Source: Marasmius tenuissimus (lineage: Eukaryota; Basidiomycota; Agaricomycetes; Agaricales; Marasmiaceae). Taken from it: a stretch of DNA of 64,000 nucleotides. Positions within the stretch are counted from its first letter, which is position 1, and each line of letters begins with the position of its first letter. The translations under genes and the position numbers were made by a program. Shown in pieces: positions 22,701-35,005 of this stretch. The notes below the pieces were generated by a model. The model searched no databases. It was not told the DNA's origin and saw only the letters and a list, made by a program, of their open reading frames with translations. Location of the stretch: assembly GCA_029532415.1 (NCBI GenBank), contig JAQOTA010000047.1, positions 2,294,001 to 2,358,000 on the forward strand, written 5' to 3'.

Positions 22701-23135
22701 TGAATCGGGAGGTGGCCGACGGTGGGCTTCGAACTTTCAACACGTATGTATCTTATTTAATCATACTCATGCCATTCAATTCCTTGTAAGAAGAGTTTAG
22801 TATGTACGTGCATCTCTGGTAGTAGCGTAAGTATCTTGCAATTCTCGAAACATCATGCCAGCTTGGGACTTTATCGTACGTACATCGCGAGCATGAAGCG
22901 TATCCTTAGATGGCCTGAGTCGAACCGAGCGGACATTGATAAGCTCGACTGTTGCGCGTGGTCGAAGAGCCACGAGAAGCTGTACTACTGTAGAACAAGC
23001 GCCGGTCGGAGCGCGGCTCAACCCTTTACAACAACCATCATCATCGCCCAGGTCAGGCTATCAGTGCTATTTTTCTCCTACTAATACCGACTGTTTTATC
23101 ATCTTACAGTGACAGGCCGAAATAGCGATATTGGG

Positions 23136-24856
23136 ATGAACATGGATGAAGCCGTTGGAACTGAAGCGACAAATTCAACTGCATCGGCAACGTGTTCAAA
23201 TTTTGACCATCAGTCTGACATCAATGATTCGCAACTCCCTCGGACTTCTAATGGCATATCATTCGTCAATTTCTTGAACGATGACACGTATCCGTCGCTG
23301 GTAAGAGTAGTGAGTAGATCAGATAGTATAAGTGAATGTGCTGACACACGTTGACTCACCTACAGGCAACAATGGAAGAAACAGAAAGTGTGCAGACGCA
23401 AGGAGTTGTCAAGGAGGATCATTGCATACCACGAACAATTCATCATCTGCCACTAGAGCTCTTGATGAAAATCTTTGCGCTCACTTTGGAGGCTCATATC
23501 CTCGAGTTCCGCTGGGAAGGATCTCGACGACGAGCGCCATCCTCCCTGGATCAGTCAACTCATCCGAACTGGGCACTATCTCAAGTGTGTCGGCTTTGGC
23601 GTGAAATCACGCTGAACATGCCCAGCCTATGGTCTTTCATAACGCTCGCCTTTCCTTCCAGCGAAGACTCTCCCACTTCGGCCAAGCTCCAAAAGTACCT
23701 CTTGGATTTGCAGCTCGAACGCGTTGCGAATCATCCCATCGACATCATTGCGGCTACTCCAGATCCATTCTCTTCACGTATCAAACGACCTCTCCTTCAG
23801 CTGTGCTCACGGTCTCCTATTTGGAGACGTATTTGCATCGAGCTATGGGGTGATCTATTTTGGCTATGGGGCGTTTCCATCCAGGGACGACTCCAGTCAT
23901 TAGAGTCATTGGATCTGAAGTTTATTCTGCCCATCACCAGAGATGTTTATTGTTTCCAATCTGCTCCGCAGCTGAAGAATCTCGCGTTTTCGGCTGGAGA
24001 ACTGGCTTTGCAACAGCTCTGGCATCCCAACAAGCTGAAGCTACCGTATTCCCAGATTACACATTTCTGCTGGAAAGACGAGACAGAGACAAAGTCCGAG
24101 TCAATGGACAATCAGGGATTATCGATATTGTTTTCGCATCGTGCACTTCTCCTACTCCAGAATCTCAAATACTGCCGACTCGAACTTCGTGGCGAAACCT
24201 TGTACCAGTACCGTCTCATACAAGCCAGAGACGCTTTCGTTATGAACCAGCTCAGAGTATCTTTTCAACACCTAGCTGAGCTGGAACTGGGCGGGGTGGA
24301 TGTTCAGAACGGGGCTGACGCCATCTTGGACTTTCTTGAGGTCAGCTCGTCGTTGGAACGCCTGAACATCTTTTCTTCAGGACTCGATCGAACCGCTCTA
24401 TCCAACTTCATAACGCATCCGAAGAACCTCCTTTGCCTCCGGATACCCAATGTCGAAATGCTCTCGAACGAGTTTTCGATTATCCTTCGATCCTTGACAT
24501 CATTGACAGACCTCACGTTCGGGGTGAGAGGTGGGATTACGGACGATTATCTGTCCCTATTTCTCCCCGACGAACTCAATGGCGACGGTTTTGCCGCCGT
24601 TCCGCATCTACAGAACTTATCGCTCCTCCCCGTTCCGCATTTCACGTCGACTTACAGTACAGATATCCTTCTCGATGTATTGGAAAGCAGACGGGAGTCC
24701 TCACCGACAGGCAACTCATTTGAGTCATCTCCATCGTCTTGTTCACGGCTACTCTCCGTGAATCTCGACAAGCAGTTAGATACTCCTCCAGCGCTGCAAC
24801 GATTGAGCCAACTCCAGATTGAAGGACTTCGGGTTGGACTATCATGGGAGAAATGA
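23136..24856 (+). CDS. F-box/LRR-like protein, paralogue 4 (two exons, 551 aa)
   Basis: Join(23136..23300, 23366..24856). Exon 1 (55 codons) corresponds to the family N-terminus, although the CxxC motif is eroded (TCSNFDHQSD). It ends with the conserved DDTYPSL, where paralogues have xNxYPSL. The 65-nt intron (GTAAGA...ACAG) replaces the helical segment present in the other copies, so this paralogue has a shorter linker. The F-box is at about residues 78-140 (IHHLPLELLMKIF, then VCRLWREITLNMPSLW). The LRR-like C-terminus is complete. Starting at the 23351 ATG would drop exon 1. Confidence 0.82.
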
Positions 24857-24970
24857 TATTGTGTCGTTCAGACCCACTACGCTTACACACTTCGGACCCA
24901 CATGTGTCCACAATCAGTAAGGGAGAGCCCCGGATACACGCTTCTTAAAGAAGATAACAGTAGAGAATGT

Positions 24971-25553
24971 TTATGCTTGTATATAGGAATCTGTTCAAAG
25001 ATAATTTGACCAACAACGATACTTTGCTTGTTGCGAGCCGTCAATAATGAGTAGGCAGGTGATGAGAAAGCGCTTACCAGCATGTCTATGCAGCATATTC
25101 ACCTGCATATGCTTATGTGCATGAAGCTCGAACACATCTTCAGTACTTGGTTGAGGAACACATATAGAGCAGAATCGTGAAATCACTCGAGTCGGATTCT
25201 GGGTTGGGATCATCAAACCCGCGACAACGGCACATCCGAGTGAGAAGTCTCCATCGGCGGTCTGCTCACCCTCAGTTTCTATGTACAGAGCTGTTAGCTT
25301 GAGATGTCGCTCGTCGGGATCGCGTTGGTACCCTACCTTCGTCACCTTGAAGAACAAACACCTTTACGCGATCTGAGATGTGTGCGTTGATGGCCAGTTT
25401 TGGGTATTTGATTGGCGATGCGGGAGCTAAACATGCGGAAAGTCTGTCTCGTCGACTATACAGTACGAGTGTAAAGTTGTGAGGTATCAGTCGGCTCTGA
25501 GGACAGCATTGTTTCAATAAAGTTTGGATTACTATGTGGATGGCGGTAGCTTG
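24971..25553 (-). CDS. Hypothetical protein, at least three exons, start unresolved
   Basis: Two minus-strand blocks join well. The frame ending ...RVKVFVLQGDEG (donor at 25337/25336, GTAGGG) joins ETEGEQTADGDFSLGCAVV (acceptor TACATAG, exon start 25278). That exon runs to ...VNMLHRHAG (donor GTAAGC at 25077). A short terminal exon (24971-24990) closes with TAA. The upstream exon is open through 25553, where a TTAG acceptor suggests yet another 5' exon; no in-frame ATG is visible. The product is about 150 residues or more with scattered Cys and His. I do not recognise a family. Confidence 0.4.
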
Positions 25554-25559
25554 GAACTC

Positions 25560-26290
25560 TGGACACTAAGTAGTTCCGTAAGTCAAAGGGCTCTGATAGC
25601 TTTGGGGGAAGACTAGTCACTTACCCTCCGCCGATGTCAGTAGGTCACTATTGAGGTGTCTCGTGCTCTCTTTCTCAAGTCGCTCGGTCAATCCGGAGGC
25701 GAAGGTATCGCATGGCCGAACTGCAGCTTGCAAAAAGATCCGAAGAGTCAACCGCCTAATGGGTAGAAGACGAGGGTGGGCCACTATTAGGGTTCTTTCC
25801 GGACCTAAAAGTGAGAATTGAGTTAAGCATTGTTAGGATTGAACGGCTCCGTTACGCACCCGTTCTCGATAGACACCTCCGACTACAAGCCTGGCTCTCA
25901 ATGACTCGCCATGCTCTACCTCCACAGCCATTACATGCACACTAATGCAGCCTCAACCGATTCTGAGAGACTCGAGTCGTGTATCAGTGTATCCGGCCGT
26001 ATAAATCCACTGCTCTTTCGTTCTTCTACTCCAGGGCTCGTAATTTGTTGGCCATTGTCACAAGCCGGTACTTTCTTCTTTGTTGGTACACTTGAGGTAA
26101 GAAGGAAACTGCCACCCTCACAAAATCCCACTACTCCAGCTACCCCTTCGCTTTTTGTATGCTGAGTCCCGCAGCCTATTCGCAAGTACTGGGTTGGGGT
26201 TACTCTGATGAGATGTGACGGTTTCTCAAACAGAAAGAGAAAAGAAAAACGCACCAGATTCCCGACGTAGCATTCACTATCTCAAAGCCC
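25560..26290. other. Intergenic region, no gene recognised
   Basis: Short frames only. Nothing with conserved motif or exon structure was found on either strand. Confidence 0.35.
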
Positions 26291-26299
26291 GTGCCATTG

Positions 26300-26930
26300 A
26301 ATTTGAGGCGTGCCATTGCAGACGAGAAAGCCCCGGATGAAGGCTGTGGTCGTGGTGACGATGATGATGATGATTGTCCGAGGGGTGAGCCGTGGGAAAT
26401 CGAGCCCTCCGCTGAACCCACGTGGACAATCAATGTTCCTTCCGCTCTTGCTTCACGATTCCTTCGTCTTTTGTCTCGTCCTCGTGTTGTCCGGCAGCTT
26501 CAAAGATGATTGAGGTGAGTTTTATTCTGGAGTTCATCCTGGAACTTGTTAGCTCAGACGCTTTTCTCATACTTAGAGTCACCGATCGCTGGCTGCGTCT
26601 CGACGTTTTTTGCTTGATCAATGATACAGACCGGCCAGTACGATTCGAAACCCTACGATTCCCTGAGCTGCAGGAATGGCGTTGGGAACGAGATGCAAAG
26701 CAGTATAAGCTTCCCAAAGGCTACGATGGACGTTCTGCTCAAGTCCAATGATCTACCCCCACTGTCGACTATACGAGAGACTTTGGCCGTTCTCCTTGCA
26801 TTTGACTCGGAGCCGAACGGCTGCAGAGTAGCGTCAAGTTGCTGGAACGGAAGAAGGTTGCGATGAAAACACTCGCGTACGACTCCCGGGTAGATTTGAC
26901 TGTGCTCGAGCTCCCAGACTAATTGCACTG
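26300..26930 (+). pseudogene. Remnant of a second-type F-box gene with its 5' region
   Basis: KATMDVLLKSNDLPPLSTIRETL (about 26720-26790) matches KATIDVLLKSNHPPPP of the F-box gene at 40598. Upstream blocks such as GTGAGCCGTGGGAAA (26383 on) match GTGAGTCGTGGGAAAA at 40369 on. The frame is broken soon after and the F-box itself is missing, so this is a 5' fragment of a duplicated gene. Confidence 0.6.
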
Positions 26931-27251
26931 TACAATCCAGACAAACGGGAGGCCAGGTCTCGCTCTCAAGTACTAAGAGGTATGTAGCCAGAGAAGTATT
27001 ACATCTGGAACGTTTCGAGCTAATTCGCGCCTACAGAGACTTGGAATCTCGGGTGGTGTTTTGGAAAGGTATTGGAAGAGTAAGGAAGCATTGAATTTGA
27101 AAACAACAAGGCAAGCATCTCTCCAGATCAAGTATAGCTCTAAATGTGACGGTGCAAATGCCGCTAAATCAAATCAATAGATCTCCAAATCCTGTGACTA
27201 GCATTCTTTCAATCCATGATGTATCTCCTTGCAACCTCAGTCGATGTCGTC

Positions 27252-28060
27252 TCAACTAGCGAACCTGCATGTTTTGGCTGGTAGACCCTTTGCCACATCT
27301 AACGTCCTCCCTTCTATGTCGGGATGGAGATCGTACCACGCAAACTTCATGAGCGGTCTATCCTCCATCCAATAACTCGGATTCGTTGCATGACTAGTCT
27401 TCAGTTGCGCGGATTGGAAATTGTAGTCGTGACATTTGAGCGCCATCAAGCATCGTGGAGTAGCTTCCATACCAGTGCCTTCGCATACCTTCCATTCACT
27501 CGGCAGAAGTTCGTTGAGCGCTGGGAATTTCCTTACCGGAGAACGACGCACATAGAAGACGGATCGGAATCAATTTGGGATCGTACAGGGCAAATGCAGG
27601 ACACTTTTATCTACTGCAAGGCATCAGACGACAGGAATACTCCCAGAAACACGTACGCTATCCCCGCTTCGACTTATGAGAACCCAGGCTCACCTTGCCA
27701 CCGTCGCGTGTACACTCCAATCGCAGCTTGCTTTGCATGGTTGGTCCAGCAACGAAAGTCTCAAAGAGATCGACTCTTATGTGTAGTCGCGCCATAGTCA
27801 GGTCGCGTCACCTTTTTCTTCTGAGTTCAACACTTGGTTTCCAAGCTTCCCGCACATCCCGGGGCACTCGTGAATCAACTGAGTCGCCGCAAAGTATTTC
27901 CATACTCGATGTCCCCAAATTCCACGGTACATCCTACAACTTCACCATTCATCAGTATCACGCGCGAAGCTGTCGTGCGGGATACGGCTGCTTGCATGGT
28001 GGCCAAAGTACTTCACTCCAATCGGGCGCACTAGCCAATCCCGTATATTTCCTCTACCAA
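27252..28060 (-). other. Unassigned minus-strand reading frames, possibly a decayed gene
   Basis: Three frames in order (one starting MQAAVSRTTASRV, one starting MARLHIRVDLFETF, and one ending ...GLPAKTCRFAS with TGA at 27252) look protein-like. A GTGAGC...TTGCAG pair lies between the second and third, but no set of splices joins them without a stop. I do not recognise a family; it could be a degenerated gene. Confidence 0.25.
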
Positions 28061-28214
28061 GTTCAATCTGGACACGAACGTGACACTACTCTCCAGACAA
28101 CTAGCACGAAGAAAAAGTTCAAATGATACGTTGGTCTCGCTCTAGAGTCTTCAGGATCCCCTACCATCCTTCTCGTCTGCCTCTTGCTTTGCCTACAGAA
28201 CTCCGACTCGAAAG

Positions 28215-30701
28215 ATGGTCGTGTTGAAACAGTTGCTCCCCTCGGTTCTTCTCGCTGTTCTGTATGCATCTCAAACTCAAGCTGCACCGAGCCCCGTCGA
28301 CTCTGAGAACCTAACACGCGATGTGGCTGTGTTGAGCGATGCCTTCCAGCCAGGCACTAACTACGAGGTCCGTTAAGTTCAAATTTACTAACCATGCCTC
28401 TCAGGTTGACCTTGTGATTCTCTAGACATTTGGTGAAGGCCTCGATATCCCGGCATCGCTCGATGGCAATCTCGGCATCAACAATATAACTCTCTCCTTC
28501 ATGTCCTCGAAGCTGAATGTCGATCTCTCAAACATCGCCTTTAAGTCCGGTTATACCGCCGAAGACGGGGTGACCTACGGGTACGCTCAACAGTCTCATG
28601 TCAGTTCCTCATTGTCAGAATCAAGCCAGAGCCCCAGCACTGATTGAATCTGTTACAGGAAGGCATCCCTTTTGTCAACGCCGTTGCGAACGTCGCCTTC
28701 AAGAACAATAAGGTCGTCGCCTTCGGTTCTTCCTTCGTGCAAGTTGCCGATGGTATGCTTTATCCGGCGACTCGTAGCGAGTATACCTAACCTCTATGGT
28801 ATTGCAGGCGAGATAGCAGATTCCACTCCAACTGTCGAGCTCAGCGACGCTGTTTCAAAGGCCGAGGAGACACTTCAAGGCAAGATGAACGAGATAAAAC
28901 CTACTCTTGGGTATTTCGCTCGCGAGGGCGGCAACATCTCTCTTGTTCATGTCTTTCAAGTTCAGAACGTGGAGGGCAGTACCTGGTATGAGGCATACGT
29001 TGATGCTCATACCGGTGAACTGGTTTCAGCGACGTCTTTCGTCGCTCACGCTGCTGTGAGTGTGGTTCCTCAGCCCTTAGGTCTATTATCGGCTGACGTG
29101 TTTAATAGTACAAAGTTCTTCCAGTTTGGAAGCAAGATTTCCCTGAGGGACTCGAGGTCGTAGTCGACCCTCAGACATTGACTTCTGCTTCTCCCAACGG
29201 ATGGCACTCCGGCGCTGGGACAACAACCGAGTATGCTCATCTCTGTAATCAGACATGAAGAGATATTCAATCTTCACCTCGAACAGGGGTAACAACGTGG
29301 TGTCCTTCAAGGACGATCTGTCCGCTACAACATCTCAATCAAGCAGTGGTCAAGTCTTCAACTATACCTATGACCCCACTCAGGATCCCACCGTCGGATC
29401 TAATCTGGACGCTGCTCGAACTAACGCCTTCTACATTGCGAACTCGTACCACGATAGTCTGTACCTTTATGGCTTCACCGAAGCGGCGTTCAACTTCCAG
29501 AACGATAATTTTGGCAGGGGAGGCACCGGCAATGATGGTGTCCATATGAAAGTCCAAGACGCCACACACGGTACGGATAACGCATTCTTCGCTACTCCGG
29601 CTGAGTACGTTTCCTTGAGCTTTCCTTGTCATGATACTGCTAGAAACTGAATGGTATCTTACAGCGGCGAGCCTGGCATGTGCTACATGCTCCTTTGGAC
29701 TCAAACTAATGTGAGTCCGTGAGTCTGCTAGATAACCCACACTAACGTGCTCACTCGTATTCCTGTCGCCCCTTCCATGTACCATAGCCTTTCCGTGACG
29801 GGGCCATGCAAAATGACCTTCTGATCCACGAGCTTACTCACGGTCTAACAAACCGAATGACCGGAGGTGGTACTGCCACTTGCTTGAGTAGCACGGAGTC
29901 AGCAGGGTTGGGCGAAGGATGGAGTGATGCTCTCGCCGAGTAGGACATCATTTTGCTTTCATTACCCACAGACAACTTATCAATTGCGACGGCTCCCTCG
30001 ACACAGCTGGTTCTCCCACACAGACACACCGATAGTCTCTGATTTTAGACTTTTCCGCTGGGTCAGTGGCAACCCTAGCGGAAGCCGTAGATTCCCTTAC
30101 TCGACATCCACTACCACCAACCCTCTCCGGTACTCTGATCTTGCCACATTGTCGGAACCGCATGGTATGTTTTCACCATCCTTCACCATTGTCTCAAACC
30201 TGATCAATTGATTCTTAGAGGTCGGAGAGGTAAGATGAATGTACAACTTCGAGAGCATCCTTGTATCCTGACGGTCTGTGTCTCCCCTCATGATCCACCT
30301 TTCCAGGTCTGGTGAGTCTTTTGTTGACATTTTCGCTCTCGTCGGCCTTGCTAATCTTTCCTGCCCTATATAGGGCTAACATGTTGCACAACGTCTACGC
30401 TCAGCTCATTCTCAACCACGGGTGGTCTATTTCTGCTCGCACTAACCCCGCCGGTACCCTCGGGAACGTCGTCTTCCTTAACATCGTTGTCAAAGGATTG
30501 GCTCTCCAGCCCTGCAACCCAACCTTCCCTCAAGCCCGTGACGCCATAATCCAGGCCGATGTCAACCTATACGATGGTGCTCATAGGTGCTTGTTGTGGC
30601 GTACCTTCGCGAGCAAGGGTCTTGGCGTCGGTGCGACCGGCCATGTTGACTCGACTGAAGTGCCCCCGGAGTGCAAGTGTCTCTTGGTCTTGTGTCCATG
30701 A
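28215..30701 (+). CDS. Fungalysin (M36 extracellular metalloprotease), copy 2
   Basis: Join(28215..28367, 28426..28599, 28659..28752, 28808..29055, 29109..29230, 29287..29604, 29665..29710, 29788..29939, 30007..30164, 30219..30229, 30307..30311, 30374..30701) gives 602 aa. All 12 exons correspond one to one with copy 1, including the 11-nt and 5-nt microexons. The signal peptide is MVVLKQLLPSVLLAVLYA. The zinc motif is HELTH at about residue 399, with the ESAGLGEGWSD glutamate motif, so catalytic residues are present. It differs from copy 1 by a longer tail (ECKCLLVLCP) and many substitutions, suggesting functional divergence rather than recent copying. It is a secreted protease, probably made as a zymogen. 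Confidence 0.9.
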
Positions 30702-31450
30702 GTCCGATAGGAGAATATCTTTTGAATATCTACGCCCTTTTCAGATCCACGTACATGTTTAGCCTTCCTTCCGTCGGATTCATCACGCTCGTTATACGTA
30801 TATACCGTTCCCTCTTTGTCGTTCCTTCAATCCGAATTTTTGAGATCTTGCGATAAAATGCGGATAATCTTCTCAATTGAGAGACTTCGACCGACTCGTA
30901 CAGACTGCGACATCGAGTATGAACATGGGGAGAGTCCTACGTTTGCCTACTACATAATCGGGCCCACTATAATCCTCCGTTGATTTCATTGTACGACATA
31001 CTTGTTGGACCAATGAGTTTATTTTCGGGTATAACAGATACAACTATGTGAGAGGTCGTCAACTCCAGATGGGTCAAACGAGACCACTGGGGGTTACACA
31101 CCTCATAATCCTAGCTCATCCGTTTTTATTGAGGTTATTCATATCGTCTCTGATTTTTGAGATGGCGTAGTACTTGCCGAATGAGAGGAGACGGGGTGGC
31201 ATTGTCGAGTCTCGACGATCGTGGTTGTGTAAAGGAATAGTTGGGCGCTTAGTCAGCGCTTGCCCTCTCTTCAAACCATCACGTCGACGCGACGACGAAG
31301 CCCTTACGGGGTACGGCATCCTGCCTCAACATTTATCAACAAAAAATGCCGCCCAACGACAACTTTTACACTCCCAAATACTGATATGGAGGGATTCCAA
31401 TGCGTCAAAAAATCTATGAAGAAACTGACAAGCTAATCGACCATTACTGC
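30702..31450. other. Intergenic region, no gene recognised
   Basis: AT-richer sequence with short frames only. Confidence 0.4.
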
Positions 31451-31456
31451 TCCCAG

Positions 31457-32550
31457 ATATGTCCACCAGAGAGCTTCGACACGAGCGACAAGAAAAATCG
31501 AAATCGAAAACCGAAATCGAAAATAGAAAGCGAGATCGAAAGTGAGGTCAAAAATCGAAAACGAGGAGTTTTTTCTCTCACTTTCGATTTCCGTCGGCGC
31601 TTTCGATTTCATTGATGTAGTTCTCCGTCCGCTTCGCTTGGTCTGCCGTATTCAAATAGCATTCTAAACCATACTTGGCGAACAATAAACCACCCCCTTG
31701 TATAAAGGTGTAGTTGGGACCATTGGACAGTCCTTTTCTTCCCTACCTCCCCGTGCGTGTGGGCAGACCCTGTCAACTTATCTACTCCACTACTGTTTTA
31801 TTCATTCATTCCACTACTAGTACTTGTATAGCCTAAAGCCTAGCTTGTATTGTAGTTAGAACAATGCCTTTTCCCATTTTACCCCCCACCAAACTCAAGT
31901 TAATATCAACACTGTACTAAGAACCTAATCCCAACTCGAAAGTAGGACTCTATAGCACATTGTGTGCGGCGTATGTCGCCAATTTACCGATGACTTTACT
32001 GGTGACATGATTAGAGGGGTGTCGGTTTATAATGCCATTGAGAGGACCTTTTAGGCCATTCAAGCATAAAAAACTTACCGAGAAAGGGCTGTTCAAGAGA
32101 GAAACATTACATTGAAAAGCCTTGTATGGCTTTTCTGGAAATTTGCGACAATACATTTTGGAATGCTCAGCGCTCAGTTAAAGCTGAGGGAGATATATAC
32201 TGTGCCAAGCACTTGTAAGTCCACAATGGTAGGCGTATAAAGACAAAAATGGGGTATACAAGCTCGAGGGAAGAGGGTTGTTGAACTTGAATGGACTAGA
32301 TTGAGAGTTCAATAATATTACCCGACTATAGACACGACGCAAGACGGAGTTGCACCTCCGTCATGATACATTATGACACATGATGGCGCAGACAAAGGTC
32401 GGGAAGGAAATCGAAAGCGGAGAGAGGAAATCGAAAGTATCGAAATTGATCCATCACTTTCGATTTTAGGCCCTGACTTTCGATTTTCGATTTCGATTTC
32501 GGTTTTCTTGGGGTCTGTCGCTGGTGTCGAACTACTGGTCCACCAGAGAT
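31457..32550. mobile_element. Foldback-type element with TCGAAA-rich inverted arms
   Basis: Left arm (about 31460-31575) CCACCAGAGAGCTTCGACAC-GAGCGACA, then AAATCGAAATCGAAAACCG, matches the reverse complement of the right arm (about 32440-32545), CCAGTAGTTCGACACCAGCGACAG, then AAAACCGAAATCGAAATCG. Both arms continue into dense TCGAAA/TTTCGA arrays that are also self-complementary locally (31560-31615, 32400-32470). The ~800-bp interior has no open frame of interest. This fits a non-autonomous foldback or MITE-like transposon. Exact ends and target duplication were not resolved. Confidence 0.5.
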
Positions 32551-32635
32551 TCGATAAAATCCCAAATTCCGTGCTGTGGCTGACGATCCCAACTTTGCCC
32601 CATGGCCACTCCTAACTGTTGGCTCTCGAGCTTAG

Positions 32636-33682
32636 AAGGCACAACTACTGAACGACGAGGTAAAGCTAGAGCTTAGGGAGGACATGCACTACGCTTCTCT
32701 CCTTTCCCGCCAGCGCAACAAAGAAGGAGTGTTTAGGCATCTAGACGGTCGGGACAAAGACGAACGTGAACGCGAAAGACGACGGTTCGAAGGGCCACCA
32801 CGAGAAATTGAGGTCATAGATCTCGTGTGTCGTCTGTTTCTTTGTTTCCCTCGCCTTCCTTTCCAACCTACCCGTTTGCTCAATATCAAGACCAATCGCA
32901 TTCCCGCCTCATATGATCATGCCTTTCTCACCACCGATGACAACTTCCGTGTCATGCTTCGCTACGCTGGCGTCTTCGAGGAGCTTCCAGACGTTGCAGA
33001 CGCCTTTCAGGACTATGCGGTCCACACCTTCATTTCCGTTATCAACCCCGTTCGAGTTGCCCGGGATAGCCTTCTTGTGCAAAGGCCAATAGGAATGGGT
33101 CGAGAACCATTGCAACCTTTCAGCTATTCCCGAGAAAAGGGAGAACAGGACCATTTTCTCACCGTATATCAACAATCTCGGGTCAAGTACCGTGATCCGA
33201 GGACGGGACAGTGGCGTTGGACTGAAATGTATACAATACCGCCCAAGTCTGGATAACAAGCAACGCCTCTCAGCCTCCCCGCAGGATTATCACAATTTTT
33301 CCACCAACAGTACCCGCTGCTTCTTCGAACACCTGGTGGCCTGCAAGGAGACGCAGCTTCAGGTTCCAAACGTCGCCATGGTCCTGTTGGTGATAGCAAA
33401 GGAGACGCTGTGGCGGGATTGGCACCAAAAGTAGAGTTATTAGAAATCAGTGACAGTAAAGAAGACGATGACACTGAGGATGATGCGGAGATTCGCGCAT
33501 TGGAGGTCGGTTTCCTGTTGCGACATCGTCTATACATGCTTCACTGACACACCAAGTAAAATCGGATTGTGGCTATCAAAGCGAGGAAGAGGCGAAGGCT
33601 CGACACCAGGGGTGGTGGGCTGCCACACGGTGACTGTGTTGGCAAGAAAGACATCGAAGTCATCTATCCCAGCGATGACTGA
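32636..33682 (+). pseudogene. Unknown tandem family, copy A (nonsense-disabled, 5' incomplete)
   Basis: It aligns with copy C at 37560-38780. HYASLLSRQRNKEGVFRHLDG matches HYLSLVSKYGSEQAVLKYLDG. After an intron (GTGTGT...TCAAG), the second domain follows (YDHAFLTTDDNFRVMLRYAGVFEE...). The frame stops at TAA 33254-33256 after PPKSG, yet the same frame continues as a copy of the C-terminal region: GSKRRHGPVGDSKGD, then VELLEISDSKEDDD, then after intron 2 KARKRRRLD and IEVIYPSDD. The N-terminal ~80 residues of the family are missing, and the last exon also begins with TAA. It is therefore a recent pseudogene. Confidence 0.65.
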
Positions 33683-33689
33683 GTTGCAA

Positions 33690-35000
33690 ATCAGAAGGGC
33701 AATCAGTCGTTTTCTGTTGAACCTCATCAAAACGTTCTGGCCAGGTGAGGCTAGGCGTTTCTTCGAATGAGACCTCGTTCGTCTAATGTTCTCTCAGCAC
33801 ACAAAAAGGACTGAGATGATGGTCCAATCGTTTCTTCTCGATGAAACTGACTGGATTGCACTGGCCTTATACTTGCTTCTTCGCGAGCACAAATACGTCG
33901 GAGCCTCCCGGTCTAGACATGTTGACTCAACATCCGCGGAATCGGAGATTATTGAACTCTTTTTGCCGGTCTCGTTGACACCGAATTTGCCTCGGCTTAG
34001 CTTGTGTACTATTCAACCCAATTTGGCTCCCAGGCTTGTTGTTCTAAAGTTCATGATTTTGTACTCCGTCGAACTCTGTGCTACTGAAAATACACCTTTT
34101 CCTTGTCGCTGTTCGGAAAGACTGGCACACCAAAAAGATCTTTGAACCTGATTGGGAATCCGGAATTTTTAGAACATTGAATGGTTTGTGAATGGGGTAT
34201 TCGCTTTTCTCCGAATGTGGCGTACATCCTAGAGAACACGCCAAACGCGCTAACTCGTGCCAGCAGCCAGACCTGTCAAATTCTGGTATCCAATCAATCC
34301 TGAATGGCTGTGGCTGCAACATAGTATCTCACGAAATCTACCTTCAAGTATCAAGATCTAAAGCCTCTTGTCATGCTCAACTAAACCGCACTCGCATTCT
34401 TTGTTTCTCTTGTTGGATCTGTCGCCGCCGCATTGGATTTCCTCAGATCGCCAAACTCGTGAGACCAGTTCTCAGGGATAACGAATTGTAGGTCGTGGCA
34501 GTTCGTTGTTCTACCTCGACCAGCGGAGTTTTTTTGGCGTGTCGTGACTCTGGCCGGATGATCTTGACTCCCGCCTCATCTTTTCTGCGTTCTCACTGAC
34601 TCGACTTTGGCGGAATACTATCTGGATTCTACAAATACAGGCTTCTGGGCCTGTTGGCCTATTGATTCGGACTATCATACACCACATTGGCACACGAACC
34701 CGAGTTACGTCTGTCAATCAAATAGCTGTGGGTGTTTGTGGGATTATTCCTTCCAGAAGTTCGATCCGAGTAGATACGTACGCCTTTCGGATGAGATACC
34801 GTACTTCACATGCGACAGTAGCTTTATCAGTAGTCCCAGATGGTCAAAAGCCACCTCTCGCCCCGCGCTAACCCGCATTTGAATATATCCGGGTTTCATT
34901 CGAGTCATTTTTGAGCAACTCACACTGCGTTCTTATTCTCAGGCTCACCTACTCGCGAAAATTACAGAGAATCAGGTGCCTGTACTCACTTTAGGGGCCA
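33690..35000. other. Intergenic region with a possible secreted-protein relic
   Basis: Around 34390-34470 the sequence encodes a signal-peptide-like TALAFFVSLVGSVAAALDF preceded by a TAA instead of an in-frame ATG. A Trp/Cys-rich frame (FWACWPIDSDYHTPHWH, CQSNSCGCLWDYSF) follows at 34640-34820. These could be exons of a dead secreted-protein gene. No family is recognised. Confidence 0.25.
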
Positions 35001-35005
35001 TAGGC

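Noticed and set aside
26340..26370. GATGATGATGATG microsatellite as a regulatory element
   Set aside because: It is a very short simple repeat with no supporting context.
27252..28060. Multi-exon minus-strand gene
   Set aside because: The frames look protein-like but no combination of GT-AG introns links them without stops, so it is only listed as unassigned.
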